A stretch of DNA of 64,000 nt from DAIDKA01 sp035503515 (GCA_035503515.1 DATJTJ010000064.1:19257-83256), one strand, 5' to 3'. Shown: positions 41,684 to 50,781, counted from the first letter of the stretch. The notes: generated by a model not told the origin, from the letters alone. Numbers and translations are program-made.

Positions 41684-42256
41684 TCAGGCCCGTGGCGAGA
41701 ATACCCACGAGACCATGCGAACCTGACCAGCGGCCGCCACCGTAGTGGCGTGGAAGATCCGGCCCGGGACAAAGCGGGATCGCAGATGCTCGCCCGACGC
41801 GAGCGCTTCGCCCATGACCTGCGCCCAGGACCGCGATGGACCGGACTGCGCGAGCGCCGGCAGCAGGTCCGGATGTGCGGTGACGGCGTGCGCGACGCCT
41901 GCCGCAGCGGGCGCATGCTCGGCATGGAACGCGCCGGCATAGCCGATTTCAGCCGCGCAGCTGCGCATGACCACGTAGTCCATCCAGTTCGTCAGTCCGG
42001 CAATATGTGCGCCGTCGGCCAGCACTTCGGTGCGCAGCCGCGTGTACCAGCGGTTGCACAGGTCATCGAGCGCATCGACGACGTGCGTGCGGGTGGCGCC
42101 GACTGCGCGCGCGAACTGCGCCGAGAGGTCGAGCCGCCGATCGATCACCACGTGACCGATGATCGAGCGGGATCGGAGGACTTGCGGGAGCGCGCTGATG
42201 CCCGCGATTGCAGCAGCGCCGGTGAGCACGCCGCGCCGGGTCATTGATCCGCTCAT
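41684..42256 (-). CDS. Tat-exported protein of unknown function
   Basis: A 190-residue protein that I do not recognise. A twin-arginine leader ('MTRRGVLTGAAAIAGISA') is followed by a mainly helical body ('AQFARAVGATRTHVVDALDD', 'GLTNWMDYVVMRSCAAEIGY') ending in a short strand ('VRMVSWVFSPRA'). The ATG at 42256 follows GGGGCGAGAG; an inner ATG at 42244 would still keep the Tat motif. It diverges from the flavoprotein of the alkylphenol operon with a 93-base gap, and may be a periplasmic partner of that system. The function is not predicted. Confidence 0.65.
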   Translation of the reverse strand: MSGSMTRRGVLTGAAAIAGISALPQVLRSRSIIGHVVIDRRLDLSAQFARAVGATRTHVVDALDDLCNRWYTRLRTEVLADGAHIAGLTNWMDYVVMRSCAAEIGYAGAFHAEHAPAAAGVAHAVTAHPDLLPALAQSGPSRSWAQVMGEALASGEHLRSRFVPGRIFHATTVAAAGQVRMVSWVFSPRA

Positions 42257-42349
42257 TGCTCTCGCCCCTGGATGGATTAGCTGTGCTAAGTTACCAGAGC
42301 GTCGGGAGCGGCTCAACGAGCCGGACAAGAACAATTCAAGGGGCGTGAG

Positions 42350-43915
42350 ATGGCTGAACCGATATTTCCACCAGGGGTCTCGGCACGCCAGTTTGATCTG
42401 GCGATGGCAGAGTTCGCCAGGGCCATCGGCAGCGAATGGGTGCTGACCAGCGACGCCGATCGCGACTCCTACGCGGATTTCTTCTCCTTCGACAGTCACC
42501 GGCATCTGGCTTCGGGCGCACTGGCGCCGGTGACCACCGAGGAGGTGCGCGAGCTGGTACGCATCGCCGGCAAGTACCGCATCCCGTTGTGGCCCATCAG
42601 CCGTGGCAAGAATCTCGGCTACGGAGCGGCGGCGCCGCTGCTCAGCGGCTCGATGGTGCTCGACCTGTCGCGCATGAAGAAGATCGAGGTCGACGTGGCC
42701 AACGGCACCGTGCTGGTCGAGCCGGGCGTGGGTTTCTATGATCTCTATGATTACATCGAGAGGAACAGAATCCCGTTGTGGCTGTCCGTGCCCGGCAACA
42801 GCTGGGGCTCGGTCGCCGGCAATGCCCTCGACCGCGGCGTCGGCTACACCACCTACGGTGACCACACCTCGCGCATCTGCGGGCTGGAGGTGGTGCTGCC
42901 GGACGGCGATCTGGTGCGCACCGGCATGGGGGCGATGCACGATGCGCCCACGTGGCAGCTCTATCGCTATGGGTTCGGCCCTGCGTGGGACCAGATGTTC
43001 GTGCAGTCCAACTTCGGCGTCGTCACGAAGTTGGGACTGTGGCTCATGCCAGAACCCGAGTCCCTGCGCGGCTTCGACATGGAATTCGACAAGCCCGAGG
43101 ATCTGGAGTGGCTGGTCGATGTGGTCGCGCCGCTGCGACGCAGCGGCACGCTGCAGCAGTCACCCTCCATCGGCAACTGGTTGCGCGCCGCGGCGGTGCT
43201 CACCACGCGCAAGGAGTGGTATGACAAACCCGGGGCATTGCCCGACAGCGTCATCGATGCCATCCGCAAGCGCTTCGATATCGGCTGGTGGAGCATCAGC
43301 CTGCGCTTCTACGGCGACGCGGAAGTCACCGCGGCGTCGGAAAAAGTGGCCCTGAAGGCGTTCGCAAACCGGCCGGTGTTGAGCCGGAAGGACGCGAGCT
43401 GGACACGCGGCCAGCCCCGCGAACAGACCGCCTGGGCCGGCGTGCCGCTCACCTATCCGCTGCAGAACGTCAACTGGCATGGTGGCCGCGGCGGGCACAT
43501 CGGCTTCTCGCCCGTGATGCCACCGAACGGACGGCTGGCGCTGGAACAGTTTCACCGCACCTACTCTCGGTACCAGGAGTACGGCATGGACTACCACGCC
43601 TCGTTCGCGTTCGGCGAGCGCCATCTCACCAACGTCAACCAGGTGCTGTTCGACAAGGACGATCTGGCCATGCTGGGCCGGGTGCAGCAGTTCTTCCATG
43701 CCCTGGTCAACGATGCGACGGCCCAGCACTACGGTGAATACCGCACGCACATCGAATTCATGGACCTGGTCGCGGGCACCTACGATTTCAATCATGGGGC
43801 ACTGCGGCGCCTCAACGAGCGCGTCAAGAATGCCCTGGACCCGCACGGCATCCTCGCGCCGGGCAAGAGCGGCATCTGGCCGGGCGCCTATGCCGGGGAG
43901 CGCGGCAATGCGTAG
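42350..43915 (+). CDS. Vanillyl-alcohol-oxidase-type flavoprotein (4-cresol dehydrogenase/eugenol hydroxylase-like)
   Basis: A 521-residue VAO/PCMH flavoprotein. 'WPISRGKNLGYG' (81-92) is the FAD pyrophosphate loop, and 'PGNSWGSVAGNALDRGVGYT' the second FAD contact. The C-terminal part, 'HPHGILAPGKSGIWP'-like wording ('DPHGILAPGKSGIWP'), matches PchF/EhyB-type subunits. These enzymes take a hydride from para-alkylphenols and hydrate the quinone methide, giving benzylic alcohols and, after further oxidation, aryl ketones or aldehydes. Electrons go to the cytochrome encoded next (8-base overlap). No leader is visible; PchF is likewise carried to the periplasm with its cytochrome partner. The residue covalently holding FAD was not assigned. 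Confidence 0.85.
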   Translation: MAEPIFPPGVSARQFDLAMAEFARAIGSEWVLTSDADRDSYADFFSFDSHRHLASGALAPVTTEEVRELVRIAGKYRIPLWPISRGKNLGYGAAAPLLSGSMVLDLSRMKKIEVDVANGTVLVEPGVGFYDLYDYIERNRIPLWLSVPGNSWGSVAGNALDRGVGYTTYGDHTSRICGLEVVLPDGDLVRTGMGAMHDAPTWQLYRYGFGPAWDQMFVQSNFGVVTKLGLWLMPEPESLRGFDMEFDKPEDLEWLVDVVAPLRRSGTLQQSPSIGNWLRAAAVLTTRKEWYDKPGALPDSVIDAIRKRFDIGWWSISLRFYGDAEVTAASEKVALKAFANRPVLSRKDASWTRGQPREQTAWAGVPLTYPLQNVNWHGGRGGHIGFSPVMPPNGRLALEQFHRTYSRYQEYGMDYHASFAFGERHLTNVNQVLFDKDDLAMLGRVQQFFHALVNDATAQHYGEYRTHIEFMDLVAGTYDFNHGALRRLNERVKNALDPHGILAPGKSGIWPGAYAGERGNA

Positions 43916-44249
43916 GCTCGTGCTGTTCACGATCCTGCTCGGCGCCGCGGGCGCCGCCTCGGCCACCGATCCGCCCCCCGCGGGCGCTCCCCCCGCAGGG
44001 GCGGGCCGCGATCTGTTCGTCGAGAAATGCGGCATGTGCCACCGCAGCACCGGCATGGGCACGGGCCTGCTGGCACGTCGCTATCCCAAGGGCCAGGAAC
44101 AGCTCGAGGCCCGCAGCAACCTGAGTGCCGCCTTTGTCACGACGGTGGTGCGCCATGGCCTGAACAACATGCCGGCGCTGTCGCGCGCGGAAGTCAGCGA
44201 TCCACAGCTTGCTGTCATCGCCGGCTACCTGGCGCGCGGCAACCCCTGA
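43908..44249 (+). CDS. Periplasmic c-type cytochrome subunit of the flavocytochrome
   Basis: A 113-residue cytochrome c. A leader (1-19, 'ASA-T') is followed by a Pro/Ala/Gly-rich spacer (21-33) and a single heme site CGMCH (41-45), with a probable axial Met in 'LNNMPALS'. It matches the PchC/EhyA-type electron acceptor of 4-cresol dehydrogenase and eugenol hydroxylase. The start ATG overlaps the flavoprotein stop, consistent with equal production of the two subunits. Confidence 0.88.
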   Translation: MRRLVLFTILLGAAGAASATDPPPAGAPPAGAGRDLFVEKCGMCHRSTGMGTGLLARRYPKGQEQLEARSNLSAAFVTTVVRHGLNNMPALSRAEVSDPQLAVIAGYLARGNP

Positions 44250-44270
44250 GCACGCAGTGCGGTCCGCAAC

Positions 44271-45461
44271 ATGAAACAGGGCGGCTGGGCCAGCCTCATC
44301 CTCATCTACCTCTATGGCGTGGTCAGCGCCGCGTCGCTGACCAAGGCCATTCCGCTGCAGGCGCATATCACGCAGTTGCCCGGGGCGGGCCCGGCACTGT
44401 TCGGTTTGTTCGTATCGCTGATGGCCATCCTGCCGGCAATCTTCGGTACGCTCTCCGGCGCGGTCATCGACCGCCTCGGCGCGCGCCCGGCGCTGATCCT
44501 GGCCGCGCTGATCGGCGGGCTGGTCAACGGCCTCTACACCGTTGCCGGCTCGATCCTGCCCTTCGAAGTGCTGCGGGTGATCGAAGGCGCCGTGCCCCTG
44601 CTGGTGTACGCTGCAGCCCCGGCCCTGATGATCGCCACCAGCGCACCCGAGCGGCGCAGTGCGGCGATGGCGCTGTGGTCCAGCTACACCCCCGTCGGGA
44701 CCTCCCTCGGTCTGCTGATTTCCGCCGCCTTCGCCTCCGGCGGCCAATGGCGCGACGCCTACGTGGCCCATGGGGCGATCTTCGTCCTGCTGGTGATCGC
44801 CGGGCTGGCGCTGCCCAAAACCGCGGGCGTGAGGCCCGCTGCGGCGCCGCGCCGGTCGGTGCTGGCGCTGCTCAGGTCCCGTCAAGGGCTCGCGCCGCTG
44901 CGCCTCGCGAGTTCCTTCGGCATCCTGATCCTGCTGGGTCTCGGGGTGAGCGTGGTGATGCCTACCTACCTGGCCCACCACTACGCCATCGGCATCGCCA
45001 CCGCCTCGAGCATCATGGCGGCCACGAATGTCGTGATGATCCTGGGCAGCACCCTCAGCGGTATCATCCTCACCCGTGGCGTACTGCCGGCAACCCTGTT
45101 CATCGTTCTCGCGCTGGTGGGCTCGATCGCGGGATTCGGCGTGTTCGCGCCCTGGACGCACATGGCATTCACCATCGCATCGCTCTTGATCTGGCTCATC
45201 TGCACGGGAGCCGCGATGGCCGTCCTCGCATCGCTCCTGCCGCGGGTGGCCGGTCCCGAACATCGCGCCTCGACCGCAGGCCTCCTCAGCCAGACCGGCG
45301 CCCTGACGACGTTCGTGACTTCGCCGCTGTGGCTGGCGGTGCTGGCGCTCAATCAATGGCTGGCGCTGTTCATGATCATCCTCACGGGCTGGGGCCTGAG
45401 TGCGGTGCTGCTGCCGGCCGAATCCCGAAGTACGCCACAGCCGCACCCTGCCCCGAGATAG
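44271..45461 (+). CDS. Major facilitator superfamily transporter
   Basis: A 396-residue polytopic inner-membrane protein with about 12 predicted helices. 'GAVIDRLGARPALI' is the cytoplasmic loop 2-3 signature of MFS carriers and 'GTSLGLLISAAFA' lies in helix 5. The CynX/NimT-like shape suggests import of a small organic anion or phenol. Position after the flavocytochrome and before the carboxylase-like genes makes the operon's substrate or intermediate the likely cargo. The substrate is not predictable from sequence. Confidence 0.85.
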   Translation: MKQGGWASLILIYLYGVVSAASLTKAIPLQAHITQLPGAGPALFGLFVSLMAILPAIFGTLSGAVIDRLGARPALILAALIGGLVNGLYTVAGSILPFEVLRVIEGAVPLLVYAAAPALMIATSAPERRSAAMALWSSYTPVGTSLGLLISAAFASGGQWRDAYVAHGAIFVLLVIAGLALPKTAGVRPAAAPRRSVLALLRSRQGLAPLRLASSFGILILLGLGVSVVMPTYLAHHYAIGIATASSIMAATNVVMILGSTLSGIILTRGVLPATLFIVLALVGSIAGFGVFAPWTHMAFTIASLLIWLICTGAAMAVLASLLPRVAGPEHRASTAGLLSQTGALTTFVTSPLWLAVLALNQWLALFMIILTGWGLSAVLLPAESRSTPQPHPAPR

Positions 45462-45467
45462 GCCACC

Positions 45468-45686
45468 ATGCATAATTTTCCGCGTCCGACCACACCGACG
45501 GTTTCGGCTGCACGGACTCCGGTCCCGGGGAACTGCCCCGAATGCGGCGCGCAGGCCCTTGCCCGCTACCGGGTGATGAGCGAGGGCGGCTGGTGGCAGG
45601 TCACGAAGTGCGGGCAGTGCCTGCATTCGGTCTCCCGCGAACCGGGGCCTTTGCTGGGGGCGTTCGTGCCCCTCGGGGCGCCTTGA
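45468..45686 (+). CDS. Small four-cysteine (zinc-ribbon) protein, possible miniature carboxylase subunit
   Basis: A 72-residue protein with CPEC (23-26) and CGQC (48-51), i.e. CxxC-x21-CxxC, a rubredoxin-like zinc knuckle around 'RYRVMSEGGWWQVTKC'. It lies directly before HyuA, with the HyuA GTG immediately after its stop, so all three are coupled. Acetone and acetophenone carboxylases also carry a small zinc subunit next to HyuA/HyuB-like subunits; this one is much shorter (acetone carboxylase gamma is about 170 residues). I infer an analogous subunit, not a proven homologue. Confidence 0.7.
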   Translation: MHNFPRPTTPTVSAARTPVPGNCPECGAQALARYRVMSEGGWWQVTKCGQCLHSVSREPGPLLGAFVPLGAP

Positions 45687-47732
45687 GTGGGCCGCACCCT
45701 GTTCAGTGTCGACGTGGGCGGCACGTTCACCGACGTGGTCATGGTCCGTGACGGGGCGATCCACGTCACCAAGGTCCCGAGCAACGCCGCCGCAACCCAT
45801 CTGCCGGTGATCGAGGGAGCGCGTCGCCTGGGCGTGCAGGACGCCGCCGTGTTCAACCATGCGAGCACCAAGGGCCTCAATGCGGTCCTGACCCGCTCGC
45901 TCCCCAAGATCGGCTTCGTGACCACCCAGGGCCATCGGGACATGCTCGATGCCGGCCGCTGCATGCGGCCCATGAACAACCAGACCGATGCCCGCTGGCA
46001 CCGGCCCTTCGGCGATGCGGCACGTCCCCTGGTACGCCGCTATCTGCGCCGCGGCATCGTGGAGCGGATCCTGTCGAGCGGCGAGGTGCTGATCGGGCTG
46101 GATGAAGCGCAGGCGCGGGCCGAATTCGAGATCCTCAGGCGCTGCGGCGTGACCGGGCTTGCGATCTGCCTCATCAACAGCTTCGTCAACCCCGTCCATG
46201 AGCAGCGGCTGCTGCAGCTCGCCGCCGAAGTCTTCGGTGCGCGGTTTCCGGTATCGGCGTCCTGCCAGGTCGGTCCGCGTGCCAAGGAGTATCCCCGCGC
46301 CTCCACCACCGTCATCGACGTGATGATGAAGCTCATCTACGGCGACTATGCGCAGGTGCTGGATTCGCAGCTGCAGGCGGCCGGCTTTGCCGGCCAGCTC
46401 AACTTCGCCGACTGCACCGCGGCCCTGATCCCGTGGCGCGATGCGGTCAGTGCGCCGCATCGCATCCTGTTCGCGGGACCGGCTGCGGGCGCCGCGGCGT
46501 GCCGGGGTCTGGGTGAAGCGCTGGGCGACGGGAACCTGATCGGCTGTGATGTCGGCGGCACCTCCACCGACGTGACCGTGCTCGTCAATGGCAGCCCGTT
46601 CGTCAATGACAGCTTCGAAATCGAGCACGACCTGCTGGTCAACACGCTCTCCACCGAAGTCGCAAGCGTCGGCGCAGGCGGCGGCAGCATCGTGTCGGTC
46701 ACGCCCTCCGGCGACCTGCGTGTCGGCCCCCACAGCGCCGGCGCCACGCCCGGGCCGGCCTGCTATGGCCGTGGCGGCACGCGCCCGACCGTCACCGACG
46801 CCTGCCTGCTGATGGGCATTCTCGATCCTGACGGTTTTGCCGACGGCCAGATCCGCCTGGATCCGGAAGCCGCGCAGCGGGCGTTCGCCTCGCTTGACTG
46901 CCGCATGTCGCAGGCGGAGAGGGTGCGCTTTTCCTGGAAGATTGCGCTCAACAACATTGCCGAGGAGATCTCCCGCTGCGCGCTGCGCCATGGTCTCGAC
47001 ACGCGGGACTTCAGCCTCATGGCATTCGGGGCGGCAGGTCCCATGCTGCTGGCGGGGGTCCTGGAGCTGGTCAAGGCGCGCCGCCTCATCGTCCCGCCGC
47101 ATCCGGGCCTGTTCTCGGCCATCGGACTGCTGTCCACCGACTTCGTCTACGCCAACAGCCGCAGCCAGTACCTGATGCTGACGCCGGACACGGGTGCGCA
47201 GGTGGAGGCGATCTTCGGCGCCCTGGAATCACAGCTGCGCGAGCGGCTGCAGGTCGGCAGCGACGGCGCGGATGTCGTGATCCGTCGCAGTTTCGATGGC
47301 CGCCTCGCCGGGCAGAGCTGGGAGACGCCGTTCATCAATGTCGACGCCGATGCGCTCGCCGCGCGCGGGCCGGCGGCGCTGATCGAGGAGTTCCACGCCG
47401 AATACGCGCGCCGCAATGGCACGTCGTTTGCGCAGATCCCGGTACAGGGCGTGACCTGGCGCGTGCAGCTGATCGTCCCGACGGAGAAGCTCAGCTGGCG
47501 GCCACTGCGCTCGGGCAGCGGAGCACCGGCACCGGTCGGACATCGCACCCTGCGCCATCTGGGTCCGCAGCAGATCACGGCTCCCGTCTACCCGCGCGCC
47601 ATCCTGGGCGCGGGCGACCGGATCAGCGGGCCGGCGCTCATCACCGAACCGCTCGCCACGACACTCATCATTCCCGGACAGGTGGCGCAGATCGGCGCCG
47701 TCGGCGAAATCGTGATCACGGAGACGCCATGA
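45687..47732 (+). CDS. HyuA-like hydantoinase/oxoprolinase-family ATPase subunit
   Basis: A 681-residue protein of the HyuA/acetone-carboxylase-beta family. Two actin-like ATPase phosphate motifs, DVGGTFTDV (9-17) and 'CDVGGTSTDV' (about 289), and a C-terminal domain ending 'GPALITEPLATTLIIPG' are seen. Family members are ATP-dependent: 5-oxoprolinase, N-methylhydantoinase, and acetone or acetophenone carboxylase. The small four-Cys partner, and an operon that starts with an alkylphenol-oxidising flavocytochrome, favour a ketone-carboxylase role, because that enzyme makes aryl ketone precursors. A hydantoin or lactam hydrolase remains possible. The start is GTG. Confidence 0.85.
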   Translation: MGRTLFSVDVGGTFTDVVMVRDGAIHVTKVPSNAAATHLPVIEGARRLGVQDAAVFNHASTKGLNAVLTRSLPKIGFVTTQGHRDMLDAGRCMRPMNNQTDARWHRPFGDAARPLVRRYLRRGIVERILSSGEVLIGLDEAQARAEFEILRRCGVTGLAICLINSFVNPVHEQRLLQLAAEVFGARFPVSASCQVGPRAKEYPRASTTVIDVMMKLIYGDYAQVLDSQLQAAGFAGQLNFADCTAALIPWRDAVSAPHRILFAGPAAGAAACRGLGEALGDGNLIGCDVGGTSTDVTVLVNGSPFVNDSFEIEHDLLVNTLSTEVASVGAGGGSIVSVTPSGDLRVGPHSAGATPGPACYGRGGTRPTVTDACLLMGILDPDGFADGQIRLDPEAAQRAFASLDCRMSQAERVRFSWKIALNNIAEEISRCALRHGLDTRDFSLMAFGAAGPMLLAGVLELVKARRLIVPPHPGLFSAIGLLSTDFVYANSRSQYLMLTPDTGAQVEAIFGALESQLRERLQVGSDGADVVIRRSFDGRLAGQSWETPFINVDADALAARGPAALIEEFHAEYARRNGTSFAQIPVQGVTWRVQLIVPTEKLSWRPLRSGSGAPAPVGHRTLRHLGPQQITAPVYPRAILGAGDRISGPALITEPLATTLIIPGQVAQIGAVGEIVITETP

Positions 47733-49636
47733 ACGGCAATGCCCTTCGCGATCTCGACGGGGCCGCCTTTGCGCAGGCCTACGGCTGCAGCCGCTTCGAT
47801 GCCACGGTGCTCGGCAACCGCTTCCGCTATCTGCTGGACCACGTCAGCGAGCGGTTGCTGGCCTGCGCCTTCTCGCCGGTGCTGAAGGACTTCTACGACT
47901 TCGCGGCCACGCTCACCGGTCCGCCACACATCGGATATCCGACGCCCGTGGTCAGCAAGTCCCAGCTGGCCTTCACCGGCACCATGACCGAGTCGATCCG
48001 CAACACCATCGAGGAGTATGGGGTCGAGCGGCTGGGGGCGGGCGACGTCATCATTGCCAACGATCCGTACCGTACCGGCACGCACGTCAATGACATGCTC
48101 TTCATCCGCCCGGTGTTTCACGACGGCCGGCTGTGCGGCTTCGTCAATCTCAAGGCTCACCAGCTGGACATGGGCGGCTCGGTCGCCGGCGGGTTTTCCG
48201 CCCACAAGTTCAGCGTCTATGAAAATGGCCTGGTGCTCTCCCCACGCGCGCTCATGAAGGGCGGCAGTGCCGTGAACGAGAGCTGGACCCTGATCTTCGA
48301 CAATGCGCGTTTCGGCGAACTGCTGCGGCTGGACATGCAGACCATCATCGCCTGCCTCGACCTCGGCGAGTCGCTCCTGCTCGACAGCATTGCGCGTTAT
48401 GGCGAAGCGGCCGTGCTGGGCGCCATGCGCTACGTCGTCGATGCCGATGCGGAGCGCATGGCGGAGGCCATCGCGACGCTCCCCGACGGATGCTGGCAGG
48501 GCGCGGCGCTGGTCGACTGCGATGCGGTCGACGACAGCGAGGAGTTCCCGATCCGCTGCACCATCCGCAAGCACGGCTCGCGCATCGAGGTGGACCTGTC
48601 GGGGACGGCGCGCCAGGCGCGTGGCGCCATCAACGGCACCTACCTGGATGCCAAGACCACGGTGGGAATCGCACTCAAGTATCTGCTAGATCCGGGTGGG
48701 CCCTTCACCTCAGGCTGCTACCGCCCCATCGATATCCTCATTCCCGATGGCGCGATCCTTTCGGCGCTGCCGCCCGAGGGCGTGGTGTTCGCCTACGGCG
48801 AACCGACCAACGCGCTGCTGATCGCGATCTTCGCGGCCCTCGCCGTGCCACTGGGCACGCGCGCGGTCGGCGGTGACATCAGTGCCCCGAATCTGCACAG
48901 CGCCGTGGGACGCCGCGCGGATGGCTCGCCGTGGGTGTCCATCGTGGCCGGCGGCCAGCACGGGCCCTGGGGCGCCACCGACGCCGGCGATGCCGACAGC
49001 TACTGCAGCTTCTACCAGGTCAACGGCATGGACACGCCCATCGAGGCGCACGAGGCCGAGATCCCGGTGGTCTTCATGCGTCGCGACTACGTGACGGATT
49101 CACCGGGCCCCGGTACCCATCGCGGCGGCGCCGCGGTGTGCAAGGACACCTACTGGCTCGAACCCGTCGATCATCACCTGTTCACGCTGCGCTTCAAGCA
49201 GGCCACCGGCATCGGCGTGAATGGCGGCCACGACGGCACGACGGGTGGGGTGTGGCTGTGGCCGGCGGCGCAGCCGGCGCGGATCCATGGCACCGGCGAG
49301 GGCGACTTCACCCAGGCGACGGGCGTTGCGGGCCGGCTCGATCCGGCCAGCGGCGCGCCCCGCCCGAACGCTCCCTGGGTGTACTTCGGCCGGCAGCGCT
49401 GGCATACCGAACCGTTCGCCACCCTGCGCCACATGACCAACTCCGGTGGTGGCTGGGGTGATCCCCTGGGGCGCTCGCCCACCAAGGTGCTGGAGGACGT
49501 GCGCGATGGCTACATTTCCATCGACGGCGCCCTGCAGGACTACGGCGTCGTGATCGAGGGTGACGCCGAATGCGATCCGGAAGGCCTGACGCTGGATGAA
49601 GCCGCGACGCGCGCCGCCCGTGCGGCGCGCGCCTGA
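47729..49636 (+). CDS. HyuB-like hydantoinase/oxoprolinase-family catalytic subunit
   Basis: A 635-residue HyuB/acetone-carboxylase-alpha-like protein. 'DVIIANDPYRTGTHVNDMLF' and 'GFVNLKAHQLDMGGSVAGG' hold the putative metal-binding Asp/His residues. 'DSPGPGTHRGGAAV' and 'SGGGWGDPLGRSP' near the C-terminus are family hallmarks. It pairs with HyuA (ATGA overlap). Acetone carboxylase alpha is about 770 residues, so this form lacks some C-terminal sequence and is closer in length to the HyuB and acetophenone carboxylase types. The inferred reaction is ATP-dependent carboxylation of an aryl ketone; hydrolysis of a cyclic amide is the main alternative. Confidence 0.85.
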   Translation: MNGNALRDLDGAAFAQAYGCSRFDATVLGNRFRYLLDHVSERLLACAFSPVLKDFYDFAATLTGPPHIGYPTPVVSKSQLAFTGTMTESIRNTIEEYGVERLGAGDVIIANDPYRTGTHVNDMLFIRPVFHDGRLCGFVNLKAHQLDMGGSVAGGFSAHKFSVYENGLVLSPRALMKGGSAVNESWTLIFDNARFGELLRLDMQTIIACLDLGESLLLDSIARYGEAAVLGAMRYVVDADAERMAEAIATLPDGCWQGAALVDCDAVDDSEEFPIRCTIRKHGSRIEVDLSGTARQARGAINGTYLDAKTTVGIALKYLLDPGGPFTSGCYRPIDILIPDGAILSALPPEGVVFAYGEPTNALLIAIFAALAVPLGTRAVGGDISAPNLHSAVGRRADGSPWVSIVAGGQHGPWGATDAGDADSYCSFYQVNGMDTPIEAHEAEIPVVFMRRDYVTDSPGPGTHRGGAAVCKDTYWLEPVDHHLFTLRFKQATGIGVNGGHDGTTGGVWLWPAAQPARIHGTGEGDFTQATGVAGRLDPASGAPRPNAPWVYFGRQRWHTEPFATLRHMTNSGGGWGDPLGRSPTKVLEDVRDGYISIDGALQDYGVVIEGDAECDPEGLTLDEAATRAARAARA

Positions 49637-49650
49637 GGCCGTCCGACCTC

Positions 49651-50781
49651 TCAGGCCTTGCCCGAGCGGGCGCGCTCGCAACGCCGGTGGTCACGCTCGG
49701 CGGCGTACGGGGTCTTGCCGAGAATCATCCGGCCCATGATCTCGCGCGGTTGCGAGACGCTGATGTCGGTCGGCACGGAGGCCAGGATGGCCTCACCCCG
49801 GGCGGCGAATTCCGGCTCGAACTCCGGCGTCGTGAGCACGTACAGATCGTTGTTACGCACGGCGCGCAGCACCCGCTGGCCGGCATCCAGCGGGTCCATG
49901 CCCGGGGGCACCCCGTGGGACTGGCTCATGGCCTTCTGCATCTGCGCCATCATGGCCGGATCCATCTTGAAGCCCGGATCGACCCGGGGAGCCGCCGCGG
50001 CGGTCCCTCCCGGCCGGTTGCGGGCCGAACTGCCGATGTTGGTGTTGACGATGCCCGGACAGAAGACGGTGACGCCGATGTTGGTATCGGCGAGTTCGGC
50101 GCGCAGGGCCTCCATCATGCCCACCACGGCGAACTTCGAGGCCGTGTAGACGCCGGCCGGCGCGTGTCCCAGCAGCCCGGCGAGCGAGGACACGGACACC
50201 ACCTGCCCGCCTTCGCCCTGCGCCTGGATATGCGGCAGGAAGGCGCGCACGCCGTTGAACACGCCGCCCGCATTCACGCTCATGGCCCAGTCCCAATCCT
50301 CGTAGGAGGCACGCGACAGACCGCCGATGACGGCGACACCGGCATTGTTCACCAGCACATGGACCTTGCCGAAGACCTGCAGGGTTTCGGTGGCGGCCTT
50401 TTCCATCGCCGCCCGGTCCGTCACGTCGAGGTTGATGGCATGGACGCGGTCGGCGGCGCCGGCCAGCAGCTTCATGGCTTCATCCAGGTGCGAGCGGGTC
50501 CGGTAGGTGATGACGACCTTCATGCCCGCCTCGGTGAACGCCCGGGCGATTCCGAGGCCGATGCCGCTGTCACCGCCGGTGATGAAGGCCACCTTGCCCT
50601 CGACATCGCGCATCGGCGCGGGCACTGCCGGGCAGCGGGACGCCGCCGCCGCCGTGGCGACCGAATCGCCGGTCGTGATCAGCCCGGCGGTAGCCGTGGC
50701 CGCGGTCGCCAATGCCGCACTGCCCAGGAAGCCGCGGCGGGCGCGTCCGCGCGGCGTCAACAGGTCCGATTTCTTGCTCAT
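49651..50781 (-). CDS. Tat-exported SDR, LigD/LigL-like
   Basis: A 376-residue protein with a twin-arginine leader ('RARRGFLGSAALATAA', Arg15-16) and a full SDR domain from about residue 58. TGGDSGIG is at 68-75, VNNAG follows, and YTASK is the active site. The C-terminal extension ('LRAVRNNDLYVLTTPEFEPE') is the same kind as in the LigD-like SDRs at 3512 and 5149, so it looks like a C-alpha-dehydrogenase paralogue that gained an export signal. GGGAGG precedes the ATG at 50781. It diverges from the two other Tat-SDRs across a 206-base gap and converges on hyuB with 14 bases between the stops. Confidence 0.8.
   Translation of the reverse strand: MSKKSDLLTPRGRARRGFLGSAALATAATATAGLITTGDSVATAAAASRCPAVPAPMRDVEGKVAFITGGDSGIGLGIARAFTEAGMKVVITYRTRSHLDEAMKLLAGAADRVHAINLDVTDRAAMEKAATETLQVFGKVHVLVNNAGVAVIGGLSRASYEDWDWAMSVNAGGVFNGVRAFLPHIQAQGEGGQVVSVSSLAGLLGHAPAGVYTASKFAVVGMMEALRAELADTNIGVTVFCPGIVNTNIGSSARNRPGGTAAAAPRVDPGFKMDPAMMAQMQKAMSQSHGVPPGMDPLDAGQRVLRAVRNNDLYVLTTPEFEPEFAARGEAILASVPTDISVSQPREIMGRMILGKTPYAAERDHRRCERARSGKA

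Noticed and set aside
43824..47102. Very long open frame (1092 codons) on the minus strand
   Set aside because: It lies wholly antisense to the cytochrome, MFS, four-Cys and HyuA genes, has Arg/Gly/His-rich low-complexity composition and no domain pattern. It is a GC-rich shadow frame.
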